A stretch of DNA of 64,000 nt from Micromonospora sp. CP22. Lineage in GTDB: Bacteria; Actinomycetota; Actinomycetes; Mycobacteriales; Micromonosporaceae. A program made the position numbers and the translations under genes. The DNA lies in contig NZ_VCJO01000002.1 in assembly GCF_009712475.1 (NCBI RefSeq), positions 1 through 64,000 on the forward strand. Reading direction: 5' to 3'. Under the pieces are notes generated by a model that saw only the letters and a list, made by a program, of their open reading frames with translations, was not told the DNA's origin and did not search any database. This document shows positions 1-8,495 of this stretch, in pieces (positions within the stretch are counted from its first letter, which is position 1; each line of letters starts with the position of its first letter).

Positions 1-6
1 TGGCCC

Positions 7-47
7 TGATCTTCTTCCCTCGACAAGAAGAATGATCAACCAAGGGC
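7..47. repeat. Imperfect palindrome related to the two 60-bp elements at 37.1 and 40.6 kb
   Basis: The left arm TGATCTTCTT (7-16) pairs with AAGAA...GATCA (25-38) across an 8-nt loop with a 4-nt bulge. The outer GCCCT (3-7) can pair with AGGGC (43-47). It lies just past the stop of the truncated gene ending at 59 on the minus strand. The TTGATCA and TTCTT elements resemble the perfect arms at 37131 and 40596, so it may be a decayed member of the same 3'-end repeat family (inference). Confidence 0.4.
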
Positions 48-58
48 TGCGGCCATGA

Positions 59-724
59 TCAGCCAGGGTCGATACAAACCGACCACAGGTTAAAGATCAA
101 GCTAGACGCCCGGACCACCAGATCCGCGTCGGGAAAGACCTCCGCATATGTCGCCGAGTCACCTGAGACGGTCGGCGTCGGCAGACTACCGGGCCAGGAG
201 AGAGCCATCGACTGGCCGCCTCGGCGCAGTTCCACCAGCGGCTTGTCACCGCCGTTCGAGAAGGCCACATCCGCTACCGACGCCGCCGGACGGAGTAGAC
301 CGTCGACACCGAGCCGCAGCGTCAGGTCCACGTCGACCCACGAGCCGTCAGCGCGGCGCGTTCGTTGCGGCTCCACCGCCGACTCGAACCGCAGGCGACC
401 GTCAGGTTGTGCTAGGACCTGTGCGTACTCGCTAAGCGTGGACTCGATCACGACCGGCTGATCGCACAAGACCGCCGCCGCGATCGCCCTCTGCTCGGAG
501 CTTTCAGTCCCGTCGCACGACGGTGTGGCGGCTGGTGCGGGCATGGCGCTGGTGATCACCACCGACAGCGAGGATGCTGCCACCGCCGCCGCCAGGACCG
601 CCGCGAGCCCGGTCCGCAACTGGTCCGGACCCGTGGCCGGCGATGACGAGGGGCCCACTGCCGGGTACGACGTATCAGCACTTGGAGCAGCGACCTTGGG
701 CAGGCGCCATCGGCCGAAGAGCAT
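59..724 (-). pseudogene. Truncated N-terminal part of a LamG/RHS-type secreted surface protein
   Basis: The 221-residue frame starts at an ATG at 724. It has a hydrophobic signal-like segment at about residues 36-68 (AAVLAAAVAASSLSVV, then an Ala-rich cleavage region). The region after it, with ADGSWVDVDLTL, VAFSNGG, LSWPGSLP, YAEVFPDADLVVR, is typical of the N-terminal region of very long actinobacterial LamG/DNRLRE/RHS wall-associated proteins. Those usually exceed 1000 residues. Here homology-like sequence stops after DLVVRAS and is replaced by 14 unrelated residues and a stop, right beside a palindromic element. I read this as a 3'-truncated remnant. A short functional secreted protein is less likely. 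The family call is from memory of the motif pattern. Confidence 0.6.
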
Positions 725-945
725 TCATTCCCCCGTGGTCGATATAGAAGATCAGCGATAACATACGAGGACCCCTCATGCTCGTCAACCAATCGTTCAG
801 GGGGTTGCGTACGACCTTTGATTGCTCTATGTACGCGATCGCTTCCGCTGAGTGGTAGCCCTGGTTGGCGGGCCGTCCGGGCTCTACGCGGGTTGCTCGG
901 GCCGTCCGAAGCTCGGAGACTGGAGCGTCGACGACGGGGGGCCGG

Positions 946-1482
946 ATGCTCAGCGCGGACGTACGGTTGGAAGGTGACGGCGTCGTTCTGCGGCCCTGGG
1001 CCGAACGCGACGTGCCGCAGCTGATAGCGATCTTCAACGACGCCGAGATGGCGTACCGTCTGCCGGTGCCCGCCCCGTTCGACCTGTCCGCCGCCGAGGC
1101 GTACCTGGTCACCGCCCGGCGAGCCCAGCAGACCGGTCACCGGCTCTGTCTCGCCGTGACCGGCGGCGACGACCTGGCTCGGGGCGAGGTGATGCTCAAC
1201 GTGGCCGCCGGCACCATCGGCTACGCGATCGGGCCCGCCTACCGCGGTCAAGGTCTGGCCGGCCGCGCCCTACGGTTGATGACCGGGTACGCCCACACGG
1301 TGGTCGGCCTGTCCACGGTCTACCTGGAGATCGAGCCGGACAACGTCGGCAGCGTGGGCGTTGCCCGGTCCGGTGGCTTCCGGCCGACCGGCGGCGAGCC
1401 GGTGTTCGTCGAGGACAAGGGCCGCCGCTACGCCCTGCACCGCTGGGCACACGCGGATCCGGCACCGCCGGCCGCCGGCTGA
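946..1482 (+). CDS. GNAT family N-acetyltransferase
   Basis: The 178-residue protein has a typical RimJ/RimL-like start (LRPWAERDVPQL) and the acetyl-CoA-binding motif A IGPAYRGQGLAGRAL near the centre, with the R/Q-x-x-G-x-G/A signature as RGQGLA. The later N-x-x-S motif reads EPDNVGSVGVARSGGF. It should transfer an acetyl group from acetyl-CoA to an amine; the substrate cannot be told. I chose the ATG at 946 because it has a G-rich Shine-Dalgarno-like tract (GGGGG) just upstream. The in-frame start at 865 would add 27 residues with no family character. The gene stands alone, divergent from the truncated gene at its left and convergent with the aldo/keto reductase at its right. Confidence 0.85.
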   Translation: MLSADVRLEGDGVVLRPWAERDVPQLIAIFNDAEMAYRLPVPAPFDLSAAEAYLVTARRAQQTGHRLCLAVTGGDDLARGEVMLNVAAGTIGYAIGPAYRGQGLAGRALRLMTGYAHTVVGLSTVYLEIEPDNVGSVGVARSGGFRPTGGEPVFVEDKGRRYALHRWAHADPAPPAAG

Positions 1483-1581
1483 CGACGATCGGCGGTGCCG
1501 GACTCGCGGCGACTCGGGCTCACCCGACAGCGAGGAGAGCCCGGCCCGCCGCAGGTCGCGGCATCCGCGCAGGACGCCGGG

Positions 1582-2370
1582 TCAGGAACCGCCGAGGGCG
1601 TCGATGTCGCGCATCTCCTCGGCGTTGAGCGAGAAGCCGAAGACGTCCGCGTTGGCGCGGATCCGCTCCGGCGTCACCGACTTCGGGATCACCACGATCT
1701 CGTGGTCGATGTGCCAACGCAGCACCACCTGGGCGGGCGAGACGTTGTGCGCCCCGGCGATCCGGGTGAGCACCGGGTCGGACAGGTCGCTGGTCTTGAA
1801 CGGGCTGTAGCCCTCCAGCACCACCCCACGGTCCCGGTGCTCAAGGTGCCGCTGCCGGTCGTAGAGCCACGGACTCCACTTGATCTGGTTGACGGCTGGA
1901 TTCTCCTCGGTCGCCTGGATCAGTTCGTCGATCTGCGCGGTGCTGAAGTTGCTGACCCCGACCGCGCGGGCCAGGTTCGCGTCGCGGGCGGCGAGCATCT
2001 CCCGCCAGACCGGAATCAGGTCACCGGGGTCGTTCGGCGGCCAGTGCACCAGCCACAGGTCGACGTAGTCGACCCCGAGGGCGCGCAGGCTCTCCTCGAT
2101 CGTCTCCCGCTCCCGGCCGACCCGCTCGGGCGGCAGTTTGGTGGTGATGAAGACGTCCTCCCGGGGCAGTCCACTCTCCCGGACCGCCCGGCCCACCTCC
2201 TCCTCGTTGCCGTACATGGTGGCCGTGTCGATGTGCCGGTAGCCGGCGTCGAGCGCGGCGAGTACCGCCTTGTACCCCTCCTCGCCGGTCGCCTGCCAGG
2301 TGCCGAACCCGAGCAGGGGTATCCGGACGTCACCGGGGAGAACTGCGGTGGGGTGGTCACTGTGGTTCAT
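1582..2370 (-). CDS. Aldo/keto reductase (AKR5-like, 2,5-diketo-D-gluconate reductase type)
   Basis: The 262-residue NADPH-dependent reductase has all parts of the AKR catalytic tetrad: Asp and Tyr in HIDTATMYGNE, Lys in ITTKLPP and His in LVHWP. GVSNFS and the C-terminal cofactor motif IPKSVTPERIRAN are also present. The length fits the small bacterial 2,5-DKG reductase-like subfamily. The start is the ATG at 2370 (MNHSDHP). The open frame continues upstream to 2802, but that part lies opposite the LigD-like gene and has no AKR character. It is divergent from the LigD-like gene, with only about 100 bp between them. The substrate is unknown. Confidence 0.9.
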   Translation of the reverse strand: MNHSDHPTAVLPGDVRIPLLGFGTWQATGEEGYKAVLAALDAGYRHIDTATMYGNEEEVGRAVRESGLPREDVFITTKLPPERVGRERETIEESLRALGVDYVDLWLVHWPPNDPGDLIPVWREMLAARDANLARAVGVSNFSTAQIDELIQATEENPAVNQIKWSPWLYDRQRHLEHRDRGVVLEGYSPFKTSDLSDPVLTRIAGAHNVSPAQVVLRWHIDHEIVVIPKSVTPERIRANADVFGFSLNAEEMRDIDALGGS

Positions 2371-2467
2371 ACCGAGCGTTTTACCCCCGATGACGCCCGG
2401 CATGCCCCAGACGCACAGACCCGCCGGCGGGCGGGCGGGACGGCTCGATGTGCCGGAGAATGCGGGT

Positions 2468-3514
2468 GTGGCTGACCGGCTGGAGCAGTACCGGCGCAAG
2501 CGGGACGCCGCGCGTACCCCCGAACCGGTGCCGACCGAGCGTCCCCGGCGGGGCCGGACCGGCGACCAGGCCCGGTTCGTCATCCAGCAGCACCACGCCC
2601 GCAGCCTGCACTGGGATCTGCGGCTGGAACGCGACGGGGTGCTCGTCTCCTGGGCGGTGCCGCGCGGGTTGCCCCGTGATCCGGGGCGCAACCACCTCGC
2701 CGTGCACACCGAGGACCATCCCATGGAGTATCTCGACTTCTCCGGCGACATCCCGGCCGGCGAGTACGGCGGCGGCCGGATGCTCATCCACGACCAGGGC
2801 ACCTACCGCTGCGTCAAGTGGCAGGACCGCGAGGTGGTGGTCGAGCTGCGGGGGAATCGGACCAACGGGCGGTACGTACTCTTCGCCACCGGTGGCCGCG
2901 ACGGCCGGGACTGGATGGTGCGGCGTACCGACCCGCCGCCGCCCGGCTGGACGGCCATGCCCGATCTGGTCGCACCGATGCGTCCGACACCGGCCCGCCG
3001 GCTCCCCACCGATCAGGCCGCCTGGGGGTACGAGCTGCGGTGGGACGGGGTACGCGCGGTGGCGTACGTCTCCGGCGGACGGTTGCGGCTGCTCTCCGGC
3101 ACCGGCGCGGAGATCACCGGGACGTATCCGTGGCTGCGGCCGATGGCCGAGGCCCTGGCCCCGACCGAGGTGGTGCTGGACGGGGTCCTGGTCCACATCG
3201 ACCGCTCCGGTCAGGTTCGACCGGCACGGGGCGGACGCAGCACCGCCGATGCCCAGTACCTCCTGGTCGACCTGCTCTGGCTGGAGGGGGCGAGCAGCAT
3301 AGAGCTGCCGTACCCGCAGCGCCGTGAGTTGCTCGACTCTCTGGCGCTGGCCGGGCCGCACTGGCAGACTCCGCCGTGGTTTCCCGGCGCCGGTGCCGAG
3401 ACCATGCGTGCGGCACGCGAACAGGGCCTGCCCGGGGTCGTGGCGAAGCGATTGGACTCCGGCTACGAGCCGGGTCGGCGCAGCAGCGCGTGGCGCAGCG
3501 TGAACGCGAGCTGA
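2468..3514 (+). CDS. LigD-like 3'-phosphoesterase domain fused to a degenerate ATP-dependent ligase domain
   Basis: The 348-residue protein starts at a GTG (VADRLEQYRRKRDAARTPEP), as is usual for LigD phosphoesterase domains. Residues about 20-140 hold the phosphoesterase motifs HHARSLHWDLRLERDG, WAVPRGLP, DHPMEY and IPAGEYGGG. These proteins trim 3' ends in bacterial non-homologous end joining. Residues about 170-345 align with the adenylation domain of ATP-dependent ligases, but its catalytic positions are altered. Motif I reads RWDGVR (Arg191 in place of the adenylated Lys), motif III reads LDGVLV (Val240 in place of Glu), motif IV reads LPGVVAKR, and the end reads AWRSVN, without the motif V lysines. 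No OB-fold domain follows. The phosphoesterase half looks intact; the ligase half looks inactive. The threonine synthase-like gene follows after 15 bp. Confidence 0.85.
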   Translation: MADRLEQYRRKRDAARTPEPVPTERPRRGRTGDQARFVIQQHHARSLHWDLRLERDGVLVSWAVPRGLPRDPGRNHLAVHTEDHPMEYLDFSGDIPAGEYGGGRMLIHDQGTYRCVKWQDREVVVELRGNRTNGRYVLFATGGRDGRDWMVRRTDPPPPGWTAMPDLVAPMRPTPARRLPTDQAAWGYELRWDGVRAVAYVSGGRLRLLSGTGAEITGTYPWLRPMAEALAPTEVVLDGVLVHIDRSGQVRPARGGRSTADAQYLLVDLLWLEGASSIELPYPQRRELLDSLALAGPHWQTPPWFPGAGAETMRAAREQGLPGVVAKRLDSGYEPGRRSSAWRSVNAS

Positions 3515-3529
3515 GACGCGAGGAGCGGC

Positions 3530-4723
3530 GTGTATCTGACCCACCTCGAATGCCCGCGCTGCGGCCGGGACCACGACGCCACGGTGCCGCAGAACCTCTG
3601 CGACTGCGGCTCGCCGCTGTTGGCGCGTTACGACCTCGCCGCCGTGGCACGGGCGATCGAGCCGGAGCGGTTCGGGTTACGCCCGGCAAATCTCTGGCGT
3701 TACCGGGAGCTGCTTCCGGTGGCCGATTCCAGGAACGTCACCACGCTCGGCGAGGGGTGGACGCCGATGCTGCGGGCACCGTCGTACGGCGCGGGCATCG
3801 GCATCGACGAGCTGCTGGTCAAGGACGAGGGGCTGACCCCGACCGGCTCGTTCAAGGCGCGCGGGGCGGCGGTGGGCGTGAGCCGAGCCCGGGAGTTGGG
3901 CGTACGTCGGATCGCCATGCCGACCAACGGCAACGCGGGCGCGGCGTGGGCCACCTATGCGACCCGGGCCGGGCTCGACGCCACCATCGTGATGCCGTTG
4001 TCCGCACCGACCATCTGCCGTCGGGAGTGTGTGGCCGCCGGTGCCGACCTGCGCCTGGTCGACGGGCTGATCAGCGACGCGGGGCGTCAGGTGACCGGGC
4101 TCGTCGCGGCCGCCGACGGCGCCGTCTTCGACGCCGGTACGCTGCGTGAGCCGTACCGCCTCGAAGGCAAGAAGACAATGGGTTTCGAGATCGTCGAGCA
4201 GCTGGGGTGGCAGGTGCCCGACGTGATCATTTATCCGACCGGCGGTGGTGTGGGGCTGATCGGCATCCACAAGGCTCTCGGCGAGCTGCGCGAGTTGGGC
4301 TGGGTCGAGGACAAGCTGCCCCGGCTGGTGGCGGTGCAGTCCACCGGTTGCGCGCCGATCGTGCGGGCGTTCGCCGCCGGGGAGGACCGGGCGCGGCCGT
4401 GGGCGGACGCCCAGACGGTGGCGTTCGGCATCACCGTTCCGGCTCCGTTGGGCGATGAGTTGATCCTCGCCGCGCTGCGGGCCACCGCCGGCACCGCCAT
4501 CGCGGTCGACGACGCCGAGATCCTGACCGACCTGCGCGACTTCGCCGCCCGGGAGGGCCTGCTGCTCTGCCCCGAGGGTGCCGCCTGCCTGACGGCCGCG
4601 CGTCGGCTGCGGGCCGGCGGCTGGATCCGGGCGGGTGAACGGGTGGTCGTGCTCAACACCGGTACGGGGCTGAAGTACCCGGAGACGATCGACGTCTCCG
4701 GCGTACCGGTGCTGCCGGGCTGA
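3530..4723 (+). CDS. thrC: Threonine synthase-like PLP enzyme (fold type II)
   Basis: The 397-residue protein starts at a GTG after GAGGAG. It opens with a Cys-rich segment (LECPRCGRDHD...LCDCGSPLLARYDL) common in actinobacterial threonine synthases of this size. The PLP lysine motif is TPTGSFKARGA, followed by PTNGNAGAAWATYA and a phosphate-binding glycine loop PTGGGVGLIG. Threonine synthase converts O-phosphohomoserine to threonine. No hom or thrB gene is adjacent, so this may be a second copy or a related PLP lyase. It likely shares a transcript with the LigD-like gene 15 bp upstream. It ends 6 bp before the convergent GH15 gene. Confidence 0.75.
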   Translation: MYLTHLECPRCGRDHDATVPQNLCDCGSPLLARYDLAAVARAIEPERFGLRPANLWRYRELLPVADSRNVTTLGEGWTPMLRAPSYGAGIGIDELLVKDEGLTPTGSFKARGAAVGVSRARELGVRRIAMPTNGNAGAAWATYATRAGLDATIVMPLSAPTICRRECVAAGADLRLVDGLISDAGRQVTGLVAAADGAVFDAGTLREPYRLEGKKTMGFEIVEQLGWQVPDVIIYPTGGGVGLIGIHKALGELRELGWVEDKLPRLVAVQSTGCAPIVRAFAAGEDRARPWADAQTVAFGITVPAPLGDELILAALRATAGTAIAVDDAEILTDLRDFAAREGLLLCPEGAACLTAARRLRAGGWIRAGERVVVLNTGTGLKYPETIDVSGVPVLPG

Positions 4724-4729
4724 CCAGGC

Positions 4730-6529
4730 TCACTCGGCGACCGGTTCGGTCAGCCGCCACGCGGCGTTGACCTGGCCGATGTGGGACAACGCCTGGGGTG
4801 TGTTGCCCAGGTGCGTCCCGGTGGCCGGATCGATCTGCTCGCTGAACAGCCCGACGTCGTTGGCGTGCCCGGAGACCTGCTCGAACAGCTGGGCGGCCCG
4901 CTCCCGTTCACCGGCCAGCATCAGGCACTCCACCAGCCAGAACGAGCAGAGCACGAAGGCGGCCGGGTCACCCTCCCAACGGTGGATCAGGCCGTCGACG
5001 TCGCCGAGTTCCCGCTCGATGGTGTCGATGGTCGCCCGCATCCGGGGGTCGGTGGCCGGGAGGAAGCCCACCACCGGTAGGTACAGGGCGGCGGCGTCCA
5101 GCTCGGGTGAGCCGAAGGCTCCGGTGAAGACGCCCCGGCGCTCGTCGAACCCGCCCCGGAGCACCGTGGCCCGGATTTCGTCCCGGACGCCGGTCCAGCG
5201 CGCGACGTCCGCCCGCTCTCCGAGGTGCGGGGCCAGCCGCACCGCCCGGTCCATCGCCACCCAGCAGAGCACCTTGGAGGACAGGTAGTGCCGTTCACGG
5301 TCGCGTGGCTCCCAGATCCCCCGGTCGGGCAGCCGCCAGGTGGCCGCCACCTGCTCGGTGAGGCCGACCACCATGTCGCGTACCTCGTCGGAGAGTTGGG
5401 GGCCGAGGCGGTTGCGCAACCGCCACACCGCCGAGATGACCTCGCCCGGCACGTCGAGCTGCCGCTGCCGCCAGGCGTCGTTGCCGATGCGTACCGGCCC
5501 GTTGCCTCGATATCCGGGCTGGTGGGGGCAGGGATGTTCGGAGACGTCCCGCTCCCCCTCCAGGCCGAACAGCACCGGTACCGGGTCGGGGCCGACCCGA
5601 CCGATCGACCGGGCCGCCCACTCGAACAGCCGGGACGTCTCGGTCGGGCAGGCCGCCACCCAGAAGGCCCGCATGGTCATGGCGAAGTCCCGCAGCCAGC
5701 AGAAGCGGTAGTCGTAGTTGCGATCAGTGCCGACCCACTCCGGCAACGAGGTGGTCGGTGCTGCGGCGACCGCCCCGCTGCGGGCGTAGGTGAGCCCGGT
5801 GAGGACCGTGGCGCTGTGCCGCACCACCTCGGGATAGCAACCGTCGTACCGGTGGCTGTTGCGGAACGCCTGCCAGGCCAGCATCGTGTCGTCCAGCGCC
5901 CGGACCGGGTCGAGCCGGGCCGGCGGGTCGCCGTACGCCGGAGCGTAGGTGAGGTCGAAAGCGAGCGCCTGCCCCTCGGCGATGGTGAAGGTGTGCCGCA
6001 CCCGACCGTGCTCGGTGCTCAGGCGCAACCCGTCGCAGCGCAGGGTCAGTCGTACCGGGCCGGCCTCGGCCGTCACCGTACCGTCGGGTAGCTCCCGTAC
6101 ATAGGGGGTGAGCAGGCCGTACTCGGGTCGCGGGTCGAAGTCCAGGGCCATCGGCACCCGGCCGGACAGCCCCTCGACCACGCGCAGCAGCACGGCGGGC
6201 GAACTCATGCCGAAGTCGTGGGCGCGGGCGCCCGGCTCGGCGGCGAGGGCGTCGGTGACCGCGACGCTGCCCTCGGCGGTGTGGTGCTCGGTACGCAGGA
6301 CCAGCGTGTCCGGCTGGTACGCCCGCTGTACCCGGTGCCCGGGTTGCCCCACGGCGACCGGTGCCAGTTGCCAGTGACCGCCGTTGTCCCAGTTCACCAG
6401 CCGACCGAAGACCGAGGGCGAATCGAACCGGTCCGGGCACCACCAGTCGATCGAGCCGGTCCGGCTGACCAGTGCGCCTGAGCGGCAGTCGGAGAGGTAC
6501 CCGTAGTCGGAGATCGCCGGCTGCTCCAT
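4730..6529 (-). CDS. Glycoside hydrolase family 15 protein (glucoamylase/trehalase type)
   Basis: The 599-residue protein has the standard bacterial GH15 layout. An N-terminal beta-sandwich part begins ISDYGYLSDCRSGALVSRTGSIDWWCPDRFDS. An (alpha/alpha)6 barrel follows, with NYDYRFCWLRDFAMTMRAFW, the putative general-acid Glu in GIWEPRDRERHYL, and the putative base Glu near the C-terminus in LFSEQIDPATGTHLGNTPQALSHIG. There is no signal peptide, so it should act in the cytoplasm. Actinobacterial members of this size often hydrolyse trehalose, others alpha-glucans, and the sequence does not decide between them. It starts at the ATG at 6529. The cupin gene lies 84 bp upstream on the same strand. 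Confidence 0.92.
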   Translation of the reverse strand: MEQPAISDYGYLSDCRSGALVSRTGSIDWWCPDRFDSPSVFGRLVNWDNGGHWQLAPVAVGQPGHRVQRAYQPDTLVLRTEHHTAEGSVAVTDALAAEPGARAHDFGMSSPAVLLRVVEGLSGRVPMALDFDPRPEYGLLTPYVRELPDGTVTAEAGPVRLTLRCDGLRLSTEHGRVRHTFTIAEGQALAFDLTYAPAYGDPPARLDPVRALDDTMLAWQAFRNSHRYDGCYPEVVRHSATVLTGLTYARSGAVAAAPTTSLPEWVGTDRNYDYRFCWLRDFAMTMRAFWVAACPTETSRLFEWAARSIGRVGPDPVPVLFGLEGERDVSEHPCPHQPGYRGNGPVRIGNDAWRQRQLDVPGEVISAVWRLRNRLGPQLSDEVRDMVVGLTEQVAATWRLPDRGIWEPRDRERHYLSSKVLCWVAMDRAVRLAPHLGERADVARWTGVRDEIRATVLRGGFDERRGVFTGAFGSPELDAAALYLPVVGFLPATDPRMRATIDTIERELGDVDGLIHRWEGDPAAFVLCSFWLVECLMLAGERERAAQLFEQVSGHANDVGLFSEQIDPATGTHLGNTPQALSHIGQVNAAWRLTEPVAE

Positions 6530-6612
6530 GCCGTCGGCGTACCCGGGAATTGCGGGCTCATCACGCCCGCGCGGTGTCCGCCGGCCCGACCGGGCCGGGC
6601 CGGCGGCACGGG

Positions 6613-7005
6613 TCAGGAGGTCGGCGGCTCGTCCTCGCCCGCGGCCTCGGCGGCGTCGGCCTCCTCCTTGGTGCGGTGGACGGCCTGGTCGGCGTGCTCC
6701 GGCGGCCCGTAGACGGTGTAGAGCACCAGCGGGTTCGGCCCGGTGTTGACGAAGTTGTGCCGGGTGCCCGCCGGTACGACCACCAGGTCGCCCTGCACCA
6801 CCTCACGCTTCTCACCGGCCACCTGGGCCTCGCCGGTGCCGCTGACGAAGGTCAGGATCTGGTCGATCTCCTCGTGGACCTCCTCACCGATCTCACCGCC
6901 GGGTGGGATGGTCATGATCACCAATTGGGTGTGTTCCCCGGTCCACAGCACCCGCCGGAAGTCCGGGCTCTTCTCGGCGACGGTCGCGATAGTGAAGTGC
7001 TCCAT
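6613..7005 (-). CDS. Cupin domain protein
   Basis: The 130-residue protein starts at the ATG at 7005 (MEHFTIATV). It is a single small beta-barrel cupin. Motif 1 reads PPGGEIGEEVHEEIDQILTFVSG, with Glu and His at metal-ligand positions, and motif 2 reads VVVPAGTRHNFVNTG. The C-terminal tail is rich in Glu and Ala. Conserved cupin His residues suggest metal binding, but the substrate is unknown. It is encoded on the same strand as the GH15 gene 84 bp downstream and could share its transcript. Confidence 0.88.
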   Translation of the reverse strand: MEHFTIATVAEKSPDFRRVLWTGEHTQLVIMTIPPGGEIGEEVHEEIDQILTFVSGTGEAQVAGEKREVVQGDLVVVPAGTRHNFVNTGPNPLVLYTVYGPPEHADQAVHRTKEEADAAEAAGEDEPPTS

Positions 7006-7258
7006 GCCCGACACATACCCCGTCGTGGGCCCCGCCACGCCGTGCTTCGCAGATGGTGGAATTCGCCACCGTCGGAGGGTTTGGACCAGCACCGATCGGG
7101 GATCGACACGACCGACCGGTGCGACCGGTCATACCAGGTCCCCGCTGACGTACCGCCGGATGGCTGCGGCGGTGGGAGACGGTCGAGCGCGGCGCGGTTT
7201 CGACTTCAGGGTCAACGGCGCCGCGCGCTCGTGTGTGCGGGTGCCCCCCGACGGGCGC

Positions 7259-7666
7259 TCAGGAGAGCACGGCCAGGTGGAACGGGCGGTCGGCGGCCGA
7301 CCCGGCACAGTCGAAGGTCGTCACGAAGACGGCGTTCGGGATGCCGGTACGGCCGGCCACCGCGATCTGGCCGACGGGGGCCAGCCCGGAGCTACCCGTG
7401 AGGCCGACGGTGCCGACCAGGCTGGCGCCGGTCACGTCCTGGTCGAACACCACCTGGTACATCCCGGTCCGCAACCGGTTCGCCGCCGCCGCGCCCAGCC
7501 CTCGAACCAGGAGGCCGTCGGCATCGACCACGGCGAAGAGGACTCTTGCGGTCAACGGCATGCCGGCGCTGGCGCAGGTGGTGTGTTCCGCCTCGGCGTG
7601 TGCCGTGGCCTCGTGCCCCGGCACCGGCTGGGGTCCGCCGTTGCTCCTGGCTCTGGCGCTGGACAT
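7259..7666 (-). CDS. Conserved hypothetical protein with a repeat-like beta-rich domain
   Basis: The 135-residue protein has no signal peptide or obvious enzymatic motif. After a low-complexity, His/Ala-rich start comes a region with LRTGMYQVVFDQDVTGAS, VGTVGLTG and NAVFVTTFD. I associate this pattern with actinobacterial hypothetical proteins carrying a small beta-rich domain that ends RPFHLAVLS. The upstream side carries a 24-nt tandem repeat (7716-7780) that may belong to its control region. The function is unknown. The start at 7666 is the first ATG and is not well supported by a ribosome site. Confidence 0.6.
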   Translation of the reverse strand: MSSARARSNGGPQPVPGHEATAHAEAEHTTCASAGMPLTARVLFAVVDADGLLVRGLGAAAANRLRTGMYQVVFDQDVTGASLVGTVGLTGSSGLAPVGQIAVAGRTGIPNAVFVTTFDCAGSAADRPFHLAVLS

Positions 7667-7715
7667 CGCACTCCCTTCCAGCCTGGCCGAGCGGCCCTGG
7701 CGCGTCGAGTTGTCG

Positions 7716-7780
7716 GTGGCGACAAAAGGGGACTGTTTGTGGCGACTAGAGGGGGACTGTTTGTGGCGACTAGAGGGGGA
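7716..7780. repeat. 24-nt tandem repeat, about 2.8 copies
   Basis: Copy 1 is at 7716-7738 (23 nt), copy 2 at 7739-7762 (24 nt) and partial copy 3 at 7763-7780. Each copy begins GTGGCGAC; copies 1 and 2 end GGGGACTGTTT, and copies 2 and 3 share GTGGCGACTAGAGGGGGA. The array lies about 50-115 bp upstream of the minus-strand gene starting at 7666. A period near 24 bp places the copies roughly two helical turns apart, which would suit operator sites (inference). Confidence 0.75.
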
Positions 7781-7912
7781 TCAGCACCGATCAGCCCCCT
7801 TTGTGCATCGAACGTATGTCGCGTTCCCTTGCCTCAGCCAGACGAGCGACTGTCCGATCACGGACACTCGGCATGTTGACCATGTCCCTGACCTGCACCG
7901 ACGCCGCGATCC

Positions 7913-8392
7913 TCAGTCGTCGAGGTCGAGGACGGGCACTCCGGCCGCGCACCGGAGCGACAGCTCGTACTCACCGCTCGGGCCGACGAACGTCACGTCG
8001 GCGTCGTCGTCCGGGCCACGATCGACGTCCTTGACCCGGTACCCCTGCCGGGGCGACCAGGAGACGAGGTACACCCCGTCCGGCCGGCACTCGGCCACCG
8101 CGCTGCCCCCCACCGTGGAGAAGCCGCGCCGGTCGGCCGGCTCCGTGCCCGGACCGGTCGGCGGCACCGGGCTCGACGGCGCTTCGCCCGGATCGGGCGG
8201 GGCGGCACCGGTCGGTGCGCCGCTCGGCACCGGCTCGGCGAGCGCTCTGGCCACCTCCTCCTGGCTGTGTACGCCGCCCGGCGTCCCGGTCAGGCTCTCA
8301 CCCACCAGCCGGATCGCGGCGAGCCCGATCAGGGTGGCGACGAGCGCGGTGGCCAGCCAGCCGGCCACGGCGAGGAAGGTTCGACGGCCCAT
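7913..8392 (-). CDS. Membrane-anchored hypothetical protein next to the two-component system
   Basis: The 159-residue protein has one N-terminal transmembrane helix (about residues 5-28, FLAVAGWLATALVATLIGLAAI). A Pro/Gly/Ser/Thr-rich linker follows (about 50-90), then a compact outer domain with STVGGSAVAEC, GVYLVSWSPRQGYRV and LSLRCAAGVPVLDLDD. The two cysteines could form a disulfide outside the membrane. It is transcribed divergently from the OmpR-type regulator at 8496. A motif shared with the pepSY promoter lies between them (8439-8453), so it is probably a target of that system. ATG 8392 is preferred; GTG 8395 is directly upstream in frame. Confidence 0.75.
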   Translation of the reverse strand: MGRRTFLAVAGWLATALVATLIGLAAIRLVGESLTGTPGGVHSQEEVARALAEPVPSGAPTGAAPPDPGEAPSSPVPPTGPGTEPADRRGFSTVGGSAVAECRPDGVYLVSWSPRQGYRVKDVDRGPDDDADVTFVGPSGEYELSLRCAAGVPVLDLDD

Positions 8393-8438
8393 CACCCGAC
8401 TATCCCCGATCGCCGGTTGAGGTCACCTTCGGGCAGCG

Positions 8439-8453
8439 CTAAGGGACGGTTAA
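8439..8453 (-). promoter_or_regulatory. Putative response-regulator box (minus-strand copy)
   Basis: Read on the minus strand this is TTAACCGTCCCTTAG, matching the plus-strand motif TTAACCGGGGCTTAG at 10550-10564 at 12 of 15 positions, with all differences in the central NNN. It lies in the divergent region between the membrane protein gene and the response regulator. The half-sites TTAACC and CTTAG are spaced like the roughly 11-bp direct repeats bound by OmpR/PhoB-type dimers. Confidence 0.55.
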
Positions 8454-8495
8454 CGAACCCGGTCGGTGATGGTCACCGGGGATACTCTGCCTGCT

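Noticed and set aside
2371..2802. N-terminal extension of the first aldo/keto reductase
   Set aside because: The added residues lie opposite the LigD-like coding region and lack AKR character; ATG 2370 gives the usual length.
7716..7780. Possible CRISPR array
   Set aside because: Copies are directly adjacent without spacers and only about three are present.
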